Origin: Algoriphagus sp.
GTDB taxonomy: Bacteria > Bacteroidota > Bacteroidia > Cytophagales > Cyclobacteriaceae
Assembly (NCBI GenBank): GCA_029945945.1
Contig: JAQSDM010000007.1
Location: 124,001 to 188,000, forward strand
Reading direction: 5' to 3'
DNA: 64,000 nucleotides
This document shows positions 8,698 to 17,268 of this stretch, one piece after another. Both the position numbers and the translations under genes were made by a program. A model generated the notes under the pieces. That model was not told the DNA's origin. It ran no database searches and saw only the letters and a program-made list of their open reading frames with translations. Each line of letters starts with the position of its first letter. Position 1 is the stretch's first letter.

Positions 8698-9132
8698 TTA
8701 TTTAAATTGTGTGGTAAGCTCACCCCAGGCGATATAGATTCCTCCGTTTTTGTTTTTGTATTCTTCCAAAAGGGTGAAGTCAGAGATTGCCACAATTTGA
8801 CTGGCCATCGGTGTTTGAATAGATTCTGACTTCAGGTAATGGGCGATATTTGCATCGACCAATTTGCCGGGATTCAGAAAATCTGTTACCAGGACATGCT
8901 TGTAAGTTTGCCTCTTGCCTTCTTCGGAGTCCATGTATAAGAGCATGCAGTTGACATCATCGAAAATGAAGACTTTGCCTTTTTCGGTCACAAGTTCGGC
9001 TCCGAATTTCTGATCCATCAATTTCATTTTGCAGTGATGGCAAGCGTCTTCGCCGTAGGCGATCGGTCTCGGATCTGCTGAGCAGGATGCCAAAAAGACC
9101 ATTATCATGAGTATTGAGAGGTTGCGTAGCAT
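8698..9132 (-). CDS. nosL: NosL-like copper chaperone lipoprotein
   Basis: From the ATG at 9132 the protein has 144 residues: a lipoprotein signal MLRNLSILMIMVFLASC with a lipobox LASC, then a NosL domain containing DACHHCKMKLMD and later FDDVNCMLLYM. NosL delivers Cu(I) to apo-NosZ in the periplasm. The frame is also open to an ATG at 9222, but that would overlap the preceding gene by about 70 bp and hide the lipoprotein signal. It is separated from nosD by leader copy D. Confidence 0.9.
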   Translation of the reverse strand: MLRNLSILMIMVFLASCSADPRPIAYGEDACHHCKMKLMDQKFGAELVTEKGKVFIFDDVNCMLLYMDSEEGKRQTYKHVLVTDFLNPGKLVDANIAHYLKSESIQTPMASQIVAISDFTLLEEYKNKNGGIYIAWGELTTQFK

Positions 9133-9151
9133 AGTTTCTAAAATTAAAAGG

Positions 9152-9736
9152 TTAAATGACAAGAGCGGTTTTTTCGAATCTGTCCCTGATAATAGCCAAC
9201 ATGAGTAATCCCACTCCGCCAATTAATATCCAGCTACCTGTATCGGGTCCGGAATAGGCAAGGAAATTCAAAAGCTCTTTGTATCCGATCAGGGGTGGCT
9301 GGTAACTCATTCCCTCTACTTTTATCGCTGCTTTTGGATCGAGATTGTGCCCGTATTGGTAACCCCATCGGTACATATCAACCAAAACTGCCAACCCAAA
9401 GAGTGACATAAGAACAAAAAAAGAATATAAGCTCCATCTTTTTCCAACCAGAAATGCACCAATTCCCAAGGCCACTAAAACCCCGATCACATAAATCAAA
9501 AAGGTAAATTCCGGAAACATCTCATCCCCGATATGATTCATTCCGATGTAATGATTCACCCCGTTAATTTGGTCAACATTCCCACTCAGGTGGTCGATCC
9601 AGATTTTCATATTCAGACCCTCAGGATACTGTGGTGCCCAGAGGCTGATTTGCCAAAGCGGAGTGAAATAGGAAGGAATGATCAGAAGGGCTGCTATCAG
9701 AATCATGATTCTGTTTAAGGTGCTGAGCGATTTCAT
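9152..9736 (-). CDS. Nos-cluster membrane protein, NosB-like by position
   Basis: The protein has 194 residues with about four membrane helices: an N-terminal MILIAALLIIPSYF, then FTFLIYVIGVLVALGIG, FFVLMSLFGLAVLV and a C-terminal GSWILIGGVGLLMLAI. A long periplasmic loop between the first two contains DHLSGNVDQINGVNHYIGMNHIG. A transmembrane protein called NosB is described next to nosZ in clade II nos clusters. The position here, directly after nosZ and before nosL, fits that, but I cannot confirm homology. The GMNH and NHY histidines could bind metal or haem. It is preceded by leader copy C. Confidence 0.7.
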   Translation of the reverse strand: MKSLSTLNRIMILIAALLIIPSYFTPLWQISLWAPQYPEGLNMKIWIDHLSGNVDQINGVNHYIGMNHIGDEMFPEFTFLIYVIGVLVALGIGAFLVGKRWSLYSFFVLMSLFGLAVLVDMYRWGYQYGHNLDPKAAIKVEGMSYQPPLIGYKELLNFLAYSGPDTGSWILIGGVGLLMLAIIRDRFEKTALVI

Positions 9737-9828
9737 CTGTTTATAATTTCTTTTTTAAAGGTCAGATGGAATCTCGCATGGTAGATAATCATCTCAATAT
9801 GTTGCGTACTCGTCATGCTCGATTTCAT
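9737..9828 (-). promoter_or_regulatory. Repeated leader cassette, copy C (after nosZ)
   Basis: Minus strand: arm 1 ATGAAATCGAGCAT (9828-9815), 35-nt spacer, arm 2 ATGCGAGATTCCAT (9779-9766), then TGACCTTTAAAAAAG and TTATAAACAG up to the start codon at 9736. The distance from arm 2 to ATG is 43 bp. Both arms are identical to copies A and B. It lies between the nosZ 3' hairpin and the small membrane gene. Confidence 0.8.
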
Positions 9829-9845
9829 GATTGAATGGGTAAAGA

Positions 9846-9872
9846 ACCGTCGGTCCAGGAGGAACCGACGGT
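9846..9872 (-). terminator. Perfect 9-bp stem hairpin after nosZ, no U-tract
   Basis: ACCGTCGGT and ACCGACGGT are exact reverse complements separated by nine bases, starting 14 bp beyond the nosZ stop. Neither side carries a run of Ts, so it is more likely a 3'-end stabilising or partial-termination hairpin than a full terminator. That would let nosZ be expressed above the accessory genes. Confidence 0.55.
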
Positions 9873-9885
9873 ATGTGTAGGGTAA

Positions 9886-11844
9886 TTACTCAACTTCTCC
9901 TGTAGAAAATTTCAATGCGGTATTCGATCCTTTAGGCGATACCCTGAGGTAGCCTTGCATTTCCTGATGAAGTGCAGAACAGAAGTCTGTACAATAGAAT
10001 GGGAAAATACCCGCTCTGTCCGGTACCCACTTCATCGTGGAAGTCTCACCCGGCATGATCAGCAATTCTGCTGTATTCGCACCTTTGATTGCAAATCCAT
10101 GCGGTACATCCCAGTCTTGCTCCAGGTTGGTCACGTGGAAATAAACTTCATCTCCAACATTCACTCCCTCGATATTGTCAGGTCTGAAATTGGATCTGAT
10201 TGAAGTCATATAAACGTGAACTTCATTGCCTTTGCGCTCCACTCTGGCATCTTTAATACCTTTCAGCGCATATGGATTCATATTTTTCTCAATCTGGAAG
10301 AATTTCACCTGCTTGTCTTTAATCAGACTTGCCGGGAATGACTCCGCATAGTGAGGCTCTCCAATTGTCGGGAAGTCTAGCAATAGCTGCATTTTGTCTC
10401 CGGAAATATCATACAACTGTGCAGAGTGTGCCAGTTCAGGACCGGTTGGCAGGTAACGATCTTTGGTGATCTTGTTGTAAGCTACCATGTACTTTCCGTG
10501 AGGCTTGCCAGTTGGTCCGCCCGGGATGCTCAAGTGACCTACAGAATAGTAAGTTGGCACTCTGTCCAAAACCTGAAGGGTTTCGATATTCCACTTGACG
10601 ATTTCTGAAGACACGAACATGGAAGTGTAAGCATTTCCTTTTCCGTCAAATTCAGTGTGAAGTGGACCAAGACCCGGCTTCTCAACTTCTCCGTGAAGAA
10701 CTGATTCGTATTTCAAGACAGGCATTCCGTCCAGAGTTCCTTCGAAGTCTTTGTTCTCGATTGCTGCAAGCATTTTGGTGAAAGAGAATACCGGGATGAT
10801 CGCTGCAAGCTTACCACTACCGATGATGTATTCACCTGTTGGGTCAGTATCAGTTCCGTGAGGAGACTTAGGGCAAGGGATGAAATACACGATGTCTTTC
10901 AAGATTTTCGGATCCAAAACCAATACTTCCTCCATCATAGTGGAAGTCGCGCTGTGAGTTGCCTCATCCCAGGTATTGTGTACATAATTGGCTTTTTTCT
11001 TGGTCCCCTGACCTGCTTTTACATACTCTTCAGCTTTCTTCCAGTTTACAGCCATGATGTAATCCTTATCCTTTTGCGAAGCATTTACTTCCAAAAGTGT
11101 ATGGGCCATCTCAGTGTTGTAAGTGGAAAAGAAAAACCATCCATGCGATTTGTTTTTACCGGCACGAGCCAGGTCAAAGTTGAATGGTGGTGCCTCGATC
11201 TGGAAAGAAAGGTTCATTTCACCGGATTCTTTATCCACCGCAATGAATGAAATATGGCCTTTGAAATTTTCCTTGTAAGAATCAATCGAAACGTCTGTGT
11301 TATCTCCTGTCGGAACAGAGAATCGGGTACCTGCTACTACGTACTCAGTGCTTTGAGTAATGAAGGGTGAGGAGTGATTACCTGCCGAATTAGGAATCTC
11401 GATGATCTCCACAGTTTTGAAGGTGGTCAAGTCTATTCGCGCAATTCGCGGTGTGTTGTTCGCATTTGCAAAAGCCCATCGTGCATCGTGCTCTGCATTG
11501 GTTGTTGAGATAGCGATGTGGTGCAAGTCATCCCAGGGAACAAAACCATGCGAAGTGTTCAGCATTGGCTTGGTCTCTTCCGAATAGCCCCATCCATTTT
11601 CAGGGTTTACAGAAAATACAGGAAGTATTTTCAAAACTCTGCCTGAAGGCAGACCAACAACGGAAATTTGTCCGTTGAAACCTCCGGAAACAATATTATA
11701 AAATTCATCGTGCTCACCCGGAGCCACGTACACTTTGGAAGCTGCATCGCCTGAAATGGCGCTTTCCGCCCCCTTCGGTTTACAACTTGGCGCTAAAGCA
11801 ACCGCAATCAAGCCTGCTGCTACTAGCCATGCATTTTTTTTCAT
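9886..11844 (-). CDS. nosZ: NosZ, nitrous oxide reductase (clade II, lipoprotein type)
   Basis: This 652-residue enzyme reduces N2O to N2. The N-terminus is a Sec-type lipoprotein signal with Cys21 in LAPSC rather than a Tat signal, which places it in clade II and suggests a membrane-anchored periplasmic enzyme. The seven-bladed propeller carries CuZ histidines, including H108-H109 in DDLHHIAIS. The C-terminal cupredoxin domain has the CuA ligands C618, C622, H626 and M629 in CTDFCSALHQEM, with an earlier His in DVPHGF. It sits between a membrane-cytochrome c gene, a plausible electron donor, and the nos accessory genes. The transcript probably starts at the Rrf2 gene upstream. Confidence 0.97.
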   Translation of the reverse strand: MKKNAWLVAAGLIAVALAPSCKPKGAESAISGDAASKVYVAPGEHDEFYNIVSGGFNGQISVVGLPSGRVLKILPVFSVNPENGWGYSEETKPMLNTSHGFVPWDDLHHIAISTTNAEHDARWAFANANNTPRIARIDLTTFKTVEIIEIPNSAGNHSSPFITQSTEYVVAGTRFSVPTGDNTDVSIDSYKENFKGHISFIAVDKESGEMNLSFQIEAPPFNFDLARAGKNKSHGWFFFSTYNTEMAHTLLEVNASQKDKDYIMAVNWKKAEEYVKAGQGTKKKANYVHNTWDEATHSATSTMMEEVLVLDPKILKDIVYFIPCPKSPHGTDTDPTGEYIIGSGKLAAIIPVFSFTKMLAAIENKDFEGTLDGMPVLKYESVLHGEVEKPGLGPLHTEFDGKGNAYTSMFVSSEIVKWNIETLQVLDRVPTYYSVGHLSIPGGPTGKPHGKYMVAYNKITKDRYLPTGPELAHSAQLYDISGDKMQLLLDFPTIGEPHYAESFPASLIKDKQVKFFQIEKNMNPYALKGIKDARVERKGNEVHVYMTSIRSNFRPDNIEGVNVGDEVYFHVTNLEQDWDVPHGFAIKGANTAELLIMPGETSTMKWVPDRAGIFPFYCTDFCSALHQEMQGYLRVSPKGSNTALKFSTGEVE

Positions 11845-11883
11845 TTTTATTTATTTAAGATTGGGTTAATTTTTTAATTCAAC

Positions 11884-13668
11884 CTATTTACTGGCCTTCT
11901 CCAAATCGTTCTTTCGCATAAATTCCAATACACCACGAGCATCTTCAGCAGTGATATTTTGGTTTGGCATACGGGTAAGACATTCTTCCAAAAGTGCCTG
12001 AGCTTGAGGATCTTTATCCAGCATCACGTCTACATTGGTGATCATATTCATGATCCACTCCGGCTCTCTTCTGGAAGTGATTCCCTGAAAACCAGGACCG
12101 ACCAGCCTCTTATCATTCAATTGATGGCATGCGGTACATTTCATATCCACGATCGCTTGTCCGGAGGCAGCTAATGTCTCGTCGATCCCTTCGCCGACTT
12201 CGACAGATTTAAATTCTCCGATTCCCTTTGGATCGGCTTGCACTTCTTCTTGAGGAGCAGTTTCAGTTGTGGCAGTGCTTTCACCCTCACCACTTCCTCC
12301 ACCACATGAAGTCAGGAGTATCCCCAGGATACCCATTGACCAAATCAGCATTTTTTTCATAGTCTCTGGATTGATTCGTTTTTGTAATTGAATTTTAGGA
12401 TTAGATATAGATTGGTTAGAAAATTCGTAGGATCGCAAGCCTGCCAATAAGAAGGCAAGACTGAGCGGAAAGAGGCAGGAAGCGAGGAAAAGCCAAAGGT
12501 TGTATTCAGGCAAAAAGCCCATTTTCAGCCAAATCAGCGTACCCTGCAGAAAGAGTAAAATCTCAGTGAACACAAACCCGGAAATCAGAAGAATCCACCC
12601 AAGTCTGCTAATCGGCTGTTCATTGATCCAGCCCCGGGCTATCGCCACTGCTGAAACTCCCATTGTCATCGCTCCCAGCAAAACCAGGTGAAGAAAGCCG
12701 ATCACATACATTCGGATCGAATAGGAAATCACCGCAATGGAAGGAAAAACCAGGAGTCCCTGAAGAATCGCTTTCGCGACCAGACTTGCCAAAGCCAAAA
12801 TCAAAAGCAGCCTGGCAAAACCCAGGAACTGATCTGTTTTGACCAGACTGAAAACTGACTTCAAAATCCAGAAATAGGCGATCAGCTGGATAATCACTGC
12901 CAAACCATTGATTTGAAAGAAAATCGGTTGCGGTGCAGCCCAGGTCACGGCAAGCATAAAAGTCATGACCACTGAGATCGACAGCACCCATTCCTGATAG
13001 GCCGGAAGATTGATTCGAAACCCTTTTTCTTCGAAGTAAAGAAGGATCAATCCGAGTACTCCCAACACAAACCAGCCATTCAACTGAAAGTGCAGAAACC
13101 ACTGAATCGTCATGAAGTAGAGTTCGTGCATCCTGCCAAGAGTCGCAGATACAGGTCCGAGTGACCAAAGTCCAAAAGTGGAAACCACCATAAACCAAAT
13201 CGCAAGGCGAATCAGACGAGTGGCAGGAGTTTTTTCCCGGGATTTAATTACCCGAAGAAGTTTGAATGCAAATCCATAGGAAAGCAAAACATGCAGGGTA
13301 GAAAAACTGATGCTGAAAGCTCCGTATCCCTGAAAAGGGAATGAAAACAGCATTCCTAAAAGAGCAATTACCGTCCCCAGGAAAAGTAACTTGTAATCCC
13401 TGAGTTGGTCTTTTTCCTGGACCAGACCAAAAACCATCCCTCCGACAAGCATCAAATGACCCCAACCCAGCAAGGCCAGATGAGAATGAGTATGCAGGAT
13501 ATTCCGGTATTCGAAGTAAGGAATCTCCATTACATGAAATGACCTCATCACCAATCCCAGACAAACAGCCAGAAAGAAAAATCCAAACGCCCATCTTATC
13601 CAATTCTGGCGGAATTGAAGCCCGGAGGAAAAAGAAAAGAGGGACGATATCGGATTTTGAATGATCAT
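11884..13668 (-). CDS. Polytopic membrane protein fused in frame to a lipoprotein-type cytochrome c
   Basis: The open frame encodes 594 residues. Residues 1-436 hold about 12 hydrophobic helices with histidines spaced as in haem-copper oxidase/NnrS-like proteins (HTHSHLALLGWGH, FLHFQLNGW, IGFLHLVLLG). Residue 437 is a Met (codon at 12360) that begins what looks like a complete lipoprotein signal, MKKMLIWSMGILGILLTSC. An acidic linker and a single cytochrome c domain follow, with C511-TAC-H515 and a late Met in LTRMPNQ. The second part could be an independent gene of 158 residues (11884-12360) translated from its own start, or a true C-terminal domain. Either way it is a likely electron carrier to NosZ. 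It starts 3 bp after ric. Confidence 0.8.
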   Translation of the reverse strand: MIIQNPISSLFSFSSGLQFRQNWIRWAFGFFFLAVCLGLVMRSFHVMEIPYFEYRNILHTHSHLALLGWGHLMLVGGMVFGLVQEKDQLRDYKLLFLGTVIALLGMLFSFPFQGYGAFSISFSTLHVLLSYGFAFKLLRVIKSREKTPATRLIRLAIWFMVVSTFGLWSLGPVSATLGRMHELYFMTIQWFLHFQLNGWFVLGVLGLILLYFEEKGFRINLPAYQEWVLSISVVMTFMLAVTWAAPQPIFFQINGLAVIIQLIAYFWILKSVFSLVKTDQFLGFARLLLILALASLVAKAILQGLLVFPSIAVISYSIRMYVIGFLHLVLLGAMTMGVSAVAIARGWINEQPISRLGWILLISGFVFTEILLFLQGTLIWLKMGFLPEYNLWLFLASCLFPLSLAFLLAGLRSYEFSNQSISNPKIQLQKRINPETMKKMLIWSMGILGILLTSCGGGSGEGESTATTETAPQEEVQADPKGIGEFKSVEVGEGIDETLAASGQAIVDMKCTACHQLNDKRLVGPGFQGITSRREPEWIMNMITNVDVMLDKDPQAQALLEECLTRMPNQNITAEDARGVLEFMRKNDLEKASK

Positions 13669-13671
13669 AGA

Positions 13672-14391
13672 TCAGGCATTCAGGCTGTTAAATACTTCTT
13701 TGGCCTCAGGAAATAGGATGTTGTTTTCCAAATGGATATGAGTATGCAAGTCATTTTCAAATTCCTGAAGCATCGCAAAAGCTACCTTATAGGTCTGACA
13801 AGCATCTGCAGGAGGCGTGTAATTATTGCTCAGTTCGGATATCTTTCTGAAGCGCTCACCCTCGGTATCATGCTCCTCTTCCATCATGGCGATTGGATTT
13901 TCGATGTCTCCAAAGTGTGCCGGGGAAAGTGGAAAATGGTTTTTCCTCGCTGACTCCATTGCTTTGATGTATGGAAAAAGAATAAATTCTTCCTTTTTCA
14001 TATGAGATGTAAGGGCATCGGAGGTCTTGAAAAACTCATCTCTGATCTCCAAAAGCTCCGGGTGATTGTCACCATGGACTTTTGCGATTTTGTCCAGATA
14101 GAATTTCAGTGCGGGAATGGTCGTCTCCACGTATTTATGATGGACACCTACGATATGATCTACCAGATCAGCCATTCCGAAGTCCTGATAATGAGTCTCA
14201 TCCTGTTGCTTCACTATTTGCTCCAGTTCGGCTGAGATTTCATCCAGATTCACTCCTTTTTTCTCACAGGCATCGCTGAGTTTGATCCCCCCTTTGCAAC
14301 AGAAATCAATACCATAATCGGTAAAGACTTTAGCAGTACGGAAATTTTCTGCTACGATGCTTCCTACTTTTTTTTCTGCGATCTCGTTCAT
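13672..14391 (-). CDS. ric: Ric/ScdA/YtfE di-iron Fe-S cluster repair protein
   Basis: The protein has 239 residues. The N-terminal ScdA domain (residues 1-60) carries the CC pair C31-C32 in IDFCCKGG. It is followed by a hemerythrin-like four-helix domain with histidines in HIVGVHHKYVE, LTSHMKKEE and MEEEHDTEGE, and a C-terminal HTHIHLENNILFPE. These proteins repair Fe-S clusters damaged by nitric oxide and are typically regulated by NO sensors. The gene follows the Rrf2 regulator by 41 bp and precedes the membrane-cytochrome gene by 3 bp, so NO defence and N2O reduction appear to be co-transcribed. Confidence 0.95.
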   Translation of the reverse strand: MNEIAEKKVGSIVAENFRTAKVFTDYGIDFCCKGGIKLSDACEKKGVNLDEISAELEQIVKQQDETHYQDFGMADLVDHIVGVHHKYVETTIPALKFYLDKIAKVHGDNHPELLEIRDEFFKTSDALTSHMKKEEFILFPYIKAMESARKNHFPLSPAHFGDIENPIAMMEEEHDTEGERFRKISELSNNYTPPADACQTYKVAFAMLQEFENDLHTHIHLENNILFPEAKEVFNSLNA

Positions 14392-14432
14392 GATATTTAA
14401 GATAAGTTTGTCCTTTATAAATTGAAATTTTT

Positions 14433-14864
14433 TTAAATCTTGAGAAAATTGGTACCATTCTGAATTCCCCTGGCCATATCCTCCAGTGAGGTAGTCATCA
14501 TCATTCCGGCAAGATGTTCACGGATGGCTTTGAATTTATTGTGAACCGCACAAGGATGATCTTCGGAGCATTTTTCAAGTCCCAATGCACAACCGGTGAA
14601 AATCTGATCCCCGTCGATGACCTGCACGATCCTGTAGAGCTGCGTTTTTCTGGCATCCTCATGGATCTCAAAACCGCCATTTGGGCCTTTTATGGATGAA
14701 AGCAGGTTTTCCTTTACCAAAATCTGTAAAATCTTTGCTGTAAAGGCTTCAGGAGAATTAATCGCCTGAGAAATATCTTTCAGCCCTACCCGATCATTTC
14801 CCTGAGGTAATGTTGAGATATAAATCATCGCATTGATTGCGTATTTACAGGCTTTCGAAAACAT
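14433..14864 (-). CDS. Rrf2-family regulator, NsrR-like (first of three)
   Basis: This is a 143-residue winged-helix regulator. The DNA-binding half includes PEAFTAKILQILVKENLL and the KGPNGGF wing. Three cysteines, C92, C99 and C105 (GCALGLEKCSEDHPC), occupy the Fe-S cluster positions used by NsrR to sense NO or by IscR to sense cluster status. Its promoter carries a perfect TACATTTG -7 box (14886-14893, minus strand). An inverted repeat GGATA-N4-TATCC (14909-14922) sits where the -33 element should be, which suggests autorepression. It heads the probable ric-nos operon. Two paralogues lie at 16735 and 29749. Confidence 0.93.
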   Translation of the reverse strand: MFSKACKYAINAMIYISTLPQGNDRVGLKDISQAINSPEAFTAKILQILVKENLLSSIKGPNGGFEIHEDARKTQLYRIVQVIDGDQIFTGCALGLEKCSEDHPCAVHNKFKAIREHLAGMMMTTSLEDMARGIQNGTNFLKI

Positions 14865-14885
14865 CTCTTTAGTTTATAAGATGCT

Positions 14886-14893
14886 CAAATGTA
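14886..14893 (-). promoter_or_regulatory. -7 box of the ric-nos operon promoter
   Basis: Minus-strand TACATTTG matches the Bacteroidota TAnnTTTG consensus exactly, 22 bp before the Rrf2 start codon. The -33 region coincides with the palindrome at 14909-14922. Confidence 0.55.
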
Positions 14894-14908
14894 AATGGAA
14901 ATATTAAA

Positions 14909-14922
14909 GGATAAAAATATCC
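14909..14922. promoter_or_regulatory. Candidate Rrf2 operator GGATA-N4-TATCC
   Basis: GGATAAAAATATCC is an inverted repeat with a 4-bp centre, lying between the divergent Rrf2 gene (minus) and the secreted-protein gene at 15037 (plus). Related sites occur at 28837-28850 (same 14-mer on the other strand) and at 26169-26182 (one mismatch). All are upstream of genes linked to NO or respiration. Confidence 0.6.
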
Positions 14923-15036
14923 GTTAATATTTTTTTAAGAAATATTAAAAAAATTTCGGTCTGAATTACTGAAATAATGCCCTGAAAAAAATGAAGCATA
15001 ATTGACTAAATTGTACCGACCCAAAACCCGAAAACC

Positions 15037-15624
15037 ATGAAAAATATCTTTTCAATCGCACTCCTCCTTCTTTTAGCCATTCCGGCTTTTGCCCAAACGA
15101 TCCCTTCCAAAGAAATTCAGATCAAAACAGCTTTGATGGCTGCCCCTGATGAAAAAAGAGCGGGTGCTATGGTTTATGGATATGATTCGAAGGGAGAATG
15201 GGTAATATTGAGAAAAGGCACCAATGAAATGGTTTGCCTGGCCGATGATCCGAAAAGCCCGGGATTCAATACCTCTTGCTACCATTCCGATCTGGAACCG
15301 TTTATGGAGCGAGGCAGAAAGCTCAAAATTGAAGGGAAGACAGCACAGCAGATTTTTGATATTCGGGAAGCTGAAGCAAAAAGCGGCAAACTCAAAATGC
15401 CAAAAAATGGAGCAACCCTTTATTCTCTTACTGCCGATGCCGCGGATTACAACGCCTCCACCGGTGAAGTGAAAAATACCTATCTCCGATATGTCGTGTA
15501 CATTCCTTGGGGTACTCCGGAAACTACCGGCCTGCCGCTAAAAGCATATGCGCCGGGAATGCCGTGGATAATGGATCCGGGTACACACAGAGCGCATATC
15601 ATGATCAATCCTCCGAGAGATTGA
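15037..15624 (+). CDS. Secreted protein of unknown function
   Basis: This 195-residue protein has a clear signal peptide (MKNIFSIALLLLLAIPAFAQ). The mature part contains GAMVYGYDSKGEW, a region with two Cys (MVCLADDP and TSCYHSD) and a C-terminal YVVYIPWGTPETTGLP followed by MDPGTHRAHIMI. I do not recognise the family. It is divergent from the Rrf2-ric-nos operon and shares the intergenic region with the candidate operator at 14909-14922. It is followed by a bidirectional terminator. Confidence 0.75.
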   Translation: MKNIFSIALLLLLAIPAFAQTIPSKEIQIKTALMAAPDEKRAGAMVYGYDSKGEWVILRKGTNEMVCLADDPKSPGFNTSCYHSDLEPFMERGRKLKIEGKTAQQIFDIREAEAKSGKLKMPKNGATLYSLTADAADYNASTGEVKNTYLRYVVYIPWGTPETTGLPLKAYAPGMPWIMDPGTHRAHIMINPPRD

Positions 15625-15657
15625 TTGAGATTTTAAATTTCTAAAACCTGGAAAAAT

Positions 15658-15690
15658 GAAAGCCCTGAAGAAATTCCGGGCTTTCTTATT
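15658..15690. terminator. Bidirectional terminator between convergent genes
   Basis: GAAAGCCC and GGGCTTTC form an 8-bp stem around a 12-nt loop. The stem lies between the stop at 15624 (plus) and the stop at 15686 (minus), with T-rich sequence on the plus side. Confidence 0.6.
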
Positions 15691-16477
15691 TTGCAAGCTT
15701 TAGAATCCGTAATGCTCCCTGGATTACCAATACAAACACAACCGAGCCGATAATCAGATCAGGCAATCCTGATTGCAACCAATAAACCAGCCCTCCGGCG
15801 ACGATCACACCTATATTAATGATCACATCATTGGAAGTGAAAATCATACTGGCTTGCATATGTGCGGCTTTGCTTTTTGATTTCTGAAGGAGAAAAAGGC
15901 TGGTTGTATTGCCAATCAACGCAAGGAATGAAATCCCCATCATCAGTGAAAAATCGGGCATGGACTCAATCCCAAAAAATCTTCTCAGCACTTCACCAAA
16001 CCCCAAAACTGCCAAAATCAATTGAAAATATCCGGCAAGCTTGGCAACTCGCTTTTGCGAAGAAATCGCGGCGCCTACGGCAAGCAAACTGATTCCATAA
16101 ACGAACGCATCCGCCAGCATGTCAAGGCTGTCTGCAACTAATCCCATGGAATTGGAAATCAAACCGGTAATCATCTCCAGCAGAAAAAAGAAAAAATTGA
16201 TGCCCAGCACTATCCAGAGCAGTTTCCGCTGACCGGATTCCTGCGAAAATTCGAATTGAGCAGCTGTTTCAATACCGATTCGATGACTTCCGAGATTCAA
16301 TTCCTCCAGTGCATTCTCTATTTCATCCAAATGATCGGTATGAATCACCGTCAGTTTTCGATTGGAAAGATCAAAGTCAAGATTGAGAATAGAGTCAATT
16401 TCCTTCAGCTTCACCCGTATCAGATTCTCTTCCGACGGGCAATCCATTTTTGGGATTTCAAACGTGGTCTTATTCAT
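15686..16477 (-). CDS. Cation diffusion facilitator-like metal exporter with HMA domain
   Basis: The protein has 263 residues. The first 70 form a heavy-metal-associated fold with MDCPSEENL, where a single Cys13 replaces the usual CxxC. About five helices follow, with the CDF metal site in VADSLDMLADAF and a second Asp-rich region near TSNDVIINIGVIV. Proteins of this type export divalent metals such as Zn, Co or Cd using the proton gradient. A link to copper supply for NosZ is possible but not shown. It lies between the two Rrf2 genes, transcribed on its own. Confidence 0.8.
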   Translation of the reverse strand: MNKTTFEIPKMDCPSEENLIRVKLKEIDSILNLDFDLSNRKLTVIHTDHLDEIENALEELNLGSHRIGIETAAQFEFSQESGQRKLLWIVLGINFFFFLLEMITGLISNSMGLVADSLDMLADAFVYGISLLAVGAAISSQKRVAKLAGYFQLILAVLGFGEVLRRFFGIESMPDFSLMMGISFLALIGNTTSLFLLQKSKSKAAHMQASMIFTSNDVIINIGVIVAGGLVYWLQSGLPDLIIGSVVFVLVIQGALRILKLAK

Positions 16478-16683
16478 CAGGTATCAGGATCTTGCCTCAA
16501 TTTATAAATGCATTTTCACTTTCCCCTAATCGGGCCGAATTCAGGAATGAAGTAAATAAGAAATCCGAAGTAGGGAAGGTCAAAAAGGGCGAAACCAAGG
16601 ATTCTGCCCTATTTTTCAATTGATTAGAGACTTGGTTAAAACAAATCAGCGCGAAAAATTATCATCTTTTTATTTACGATAAA

Positions 16684-16714
16684 TTTGTCGCAAATGATTT
16701 TTGTCATATTTTTG
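16684..16714 (+). promoter_or_regulatory. Promoter of the second Rrf2 gene with internal palindrome
   Basis: TTG at 16685-16687, a 19-bp spacer and TATTTTTG at 16707-16714 match the Bacteroidota promoter consensus. The 12-mer TGATTTTTGTCA (16695-16706) fills the spacer next to the -7 box. That is a position expected to block rather than activate transcription. Confidence 0.6.
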
Positions 16715-16734
16715 TCCCATTCCCACTCCCAATT

Positions 16735-17169
16735 ATGTTTTCCAAAGCTTGTGAATACGGTATTAAAGCCATGATCTATGTGGCCACTCAATCCCTCAAA
16801 GGAGAAAGGGTCAAAATCGGAGACATTGTGGAAAAAACAGGTTCCCCGGAAGCTTTCACGGCTAAAATTCTTGGAGACTTAGCGAAAAATGGCCTGATAG
16901 AATCCCTCAAAGGACCCTACGGAGGCTTCTTTATCCGCCCTGATCAAATGGAATCCACACAAATCATTCAAATCGTATCAGCCATCGATGGAGACAGTAT
17001 TTTCTCCAGTTGCGGACTTGGGCTAAGTGAATGCAATGCCCAAAAGCCCTGCCCCATGCATGGAAAATTTGTAAAAATTCGTGCCGAATTAAAAAAAACA
17101 TTAGAAACCACCTCTTTGCTGGAGTTGGCAAACGGGATCAAATCGGGCCAATCTATTTTGGTCAGGTAG
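16735..17169 (+). CDS. Rrf2-family regulator (second of three)
   Basis: This 144-residue winged-helix protein is clearly paralogous to the one at 14433. It shares MFSKAC, SPEAFTAKIL and the KGPYGGF wing, and has cysteines C93, C100 and C106 for an Fe-S cluster. It probably senses NO or redox state. It is the first gene upstream of the ccoN-like operon, separated by about 190 bp that include a hairpin and leader copy A. That makes it a candidate local regulator. Confidence 0.92.
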   Translation: MFSKACEYGIKAMIYVATQSLKGERVKIGDIVEKTGSPEAFTAKILGDLAKNGLIESLKGPYGGFFIRPDQMESTQIIQIVSAIDGDSIFSSCGLGLSECNAQKPCPMHGKFVKIRAELKKTLETTSLLELANGIKSGQSILVR

Positions 17170-17181
17170 TCCCCTTTTTTT

Positions 17182-17217
17182 GAATCTATTTCCGATAAAA
17201 AGGTCAAAAATAGATTC
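17182..17217 (+). terminator. Inverted repeat between the second Rrf2 gene and the oxidase operon
   Basis: GAATCTATTT and AAATAGATTC pair perfectly over 10 bp around a 16-nt loop, 13 bp after the Rrf2 stop. The stem is AT-rich and no U-tract follows on the plus strand, although a T-run precedes it. It may be a weak terminator, an attenuator or an operator. Confidence 0.4.
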
Positions 17218-17268
17218 GAAATTTCCAACACTGAAAATGATAAAAAACCAACTAGTACTTACTTCAAT

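Noticed and set aside
12620..13603. Alternative minus-strand frames (12620-13198 and 13244-13603) within the membrane-cytochrome gene
   Set aside because: They are shadow frames of the coding strand with Gly/Ser-rich, unlikely protein composition.
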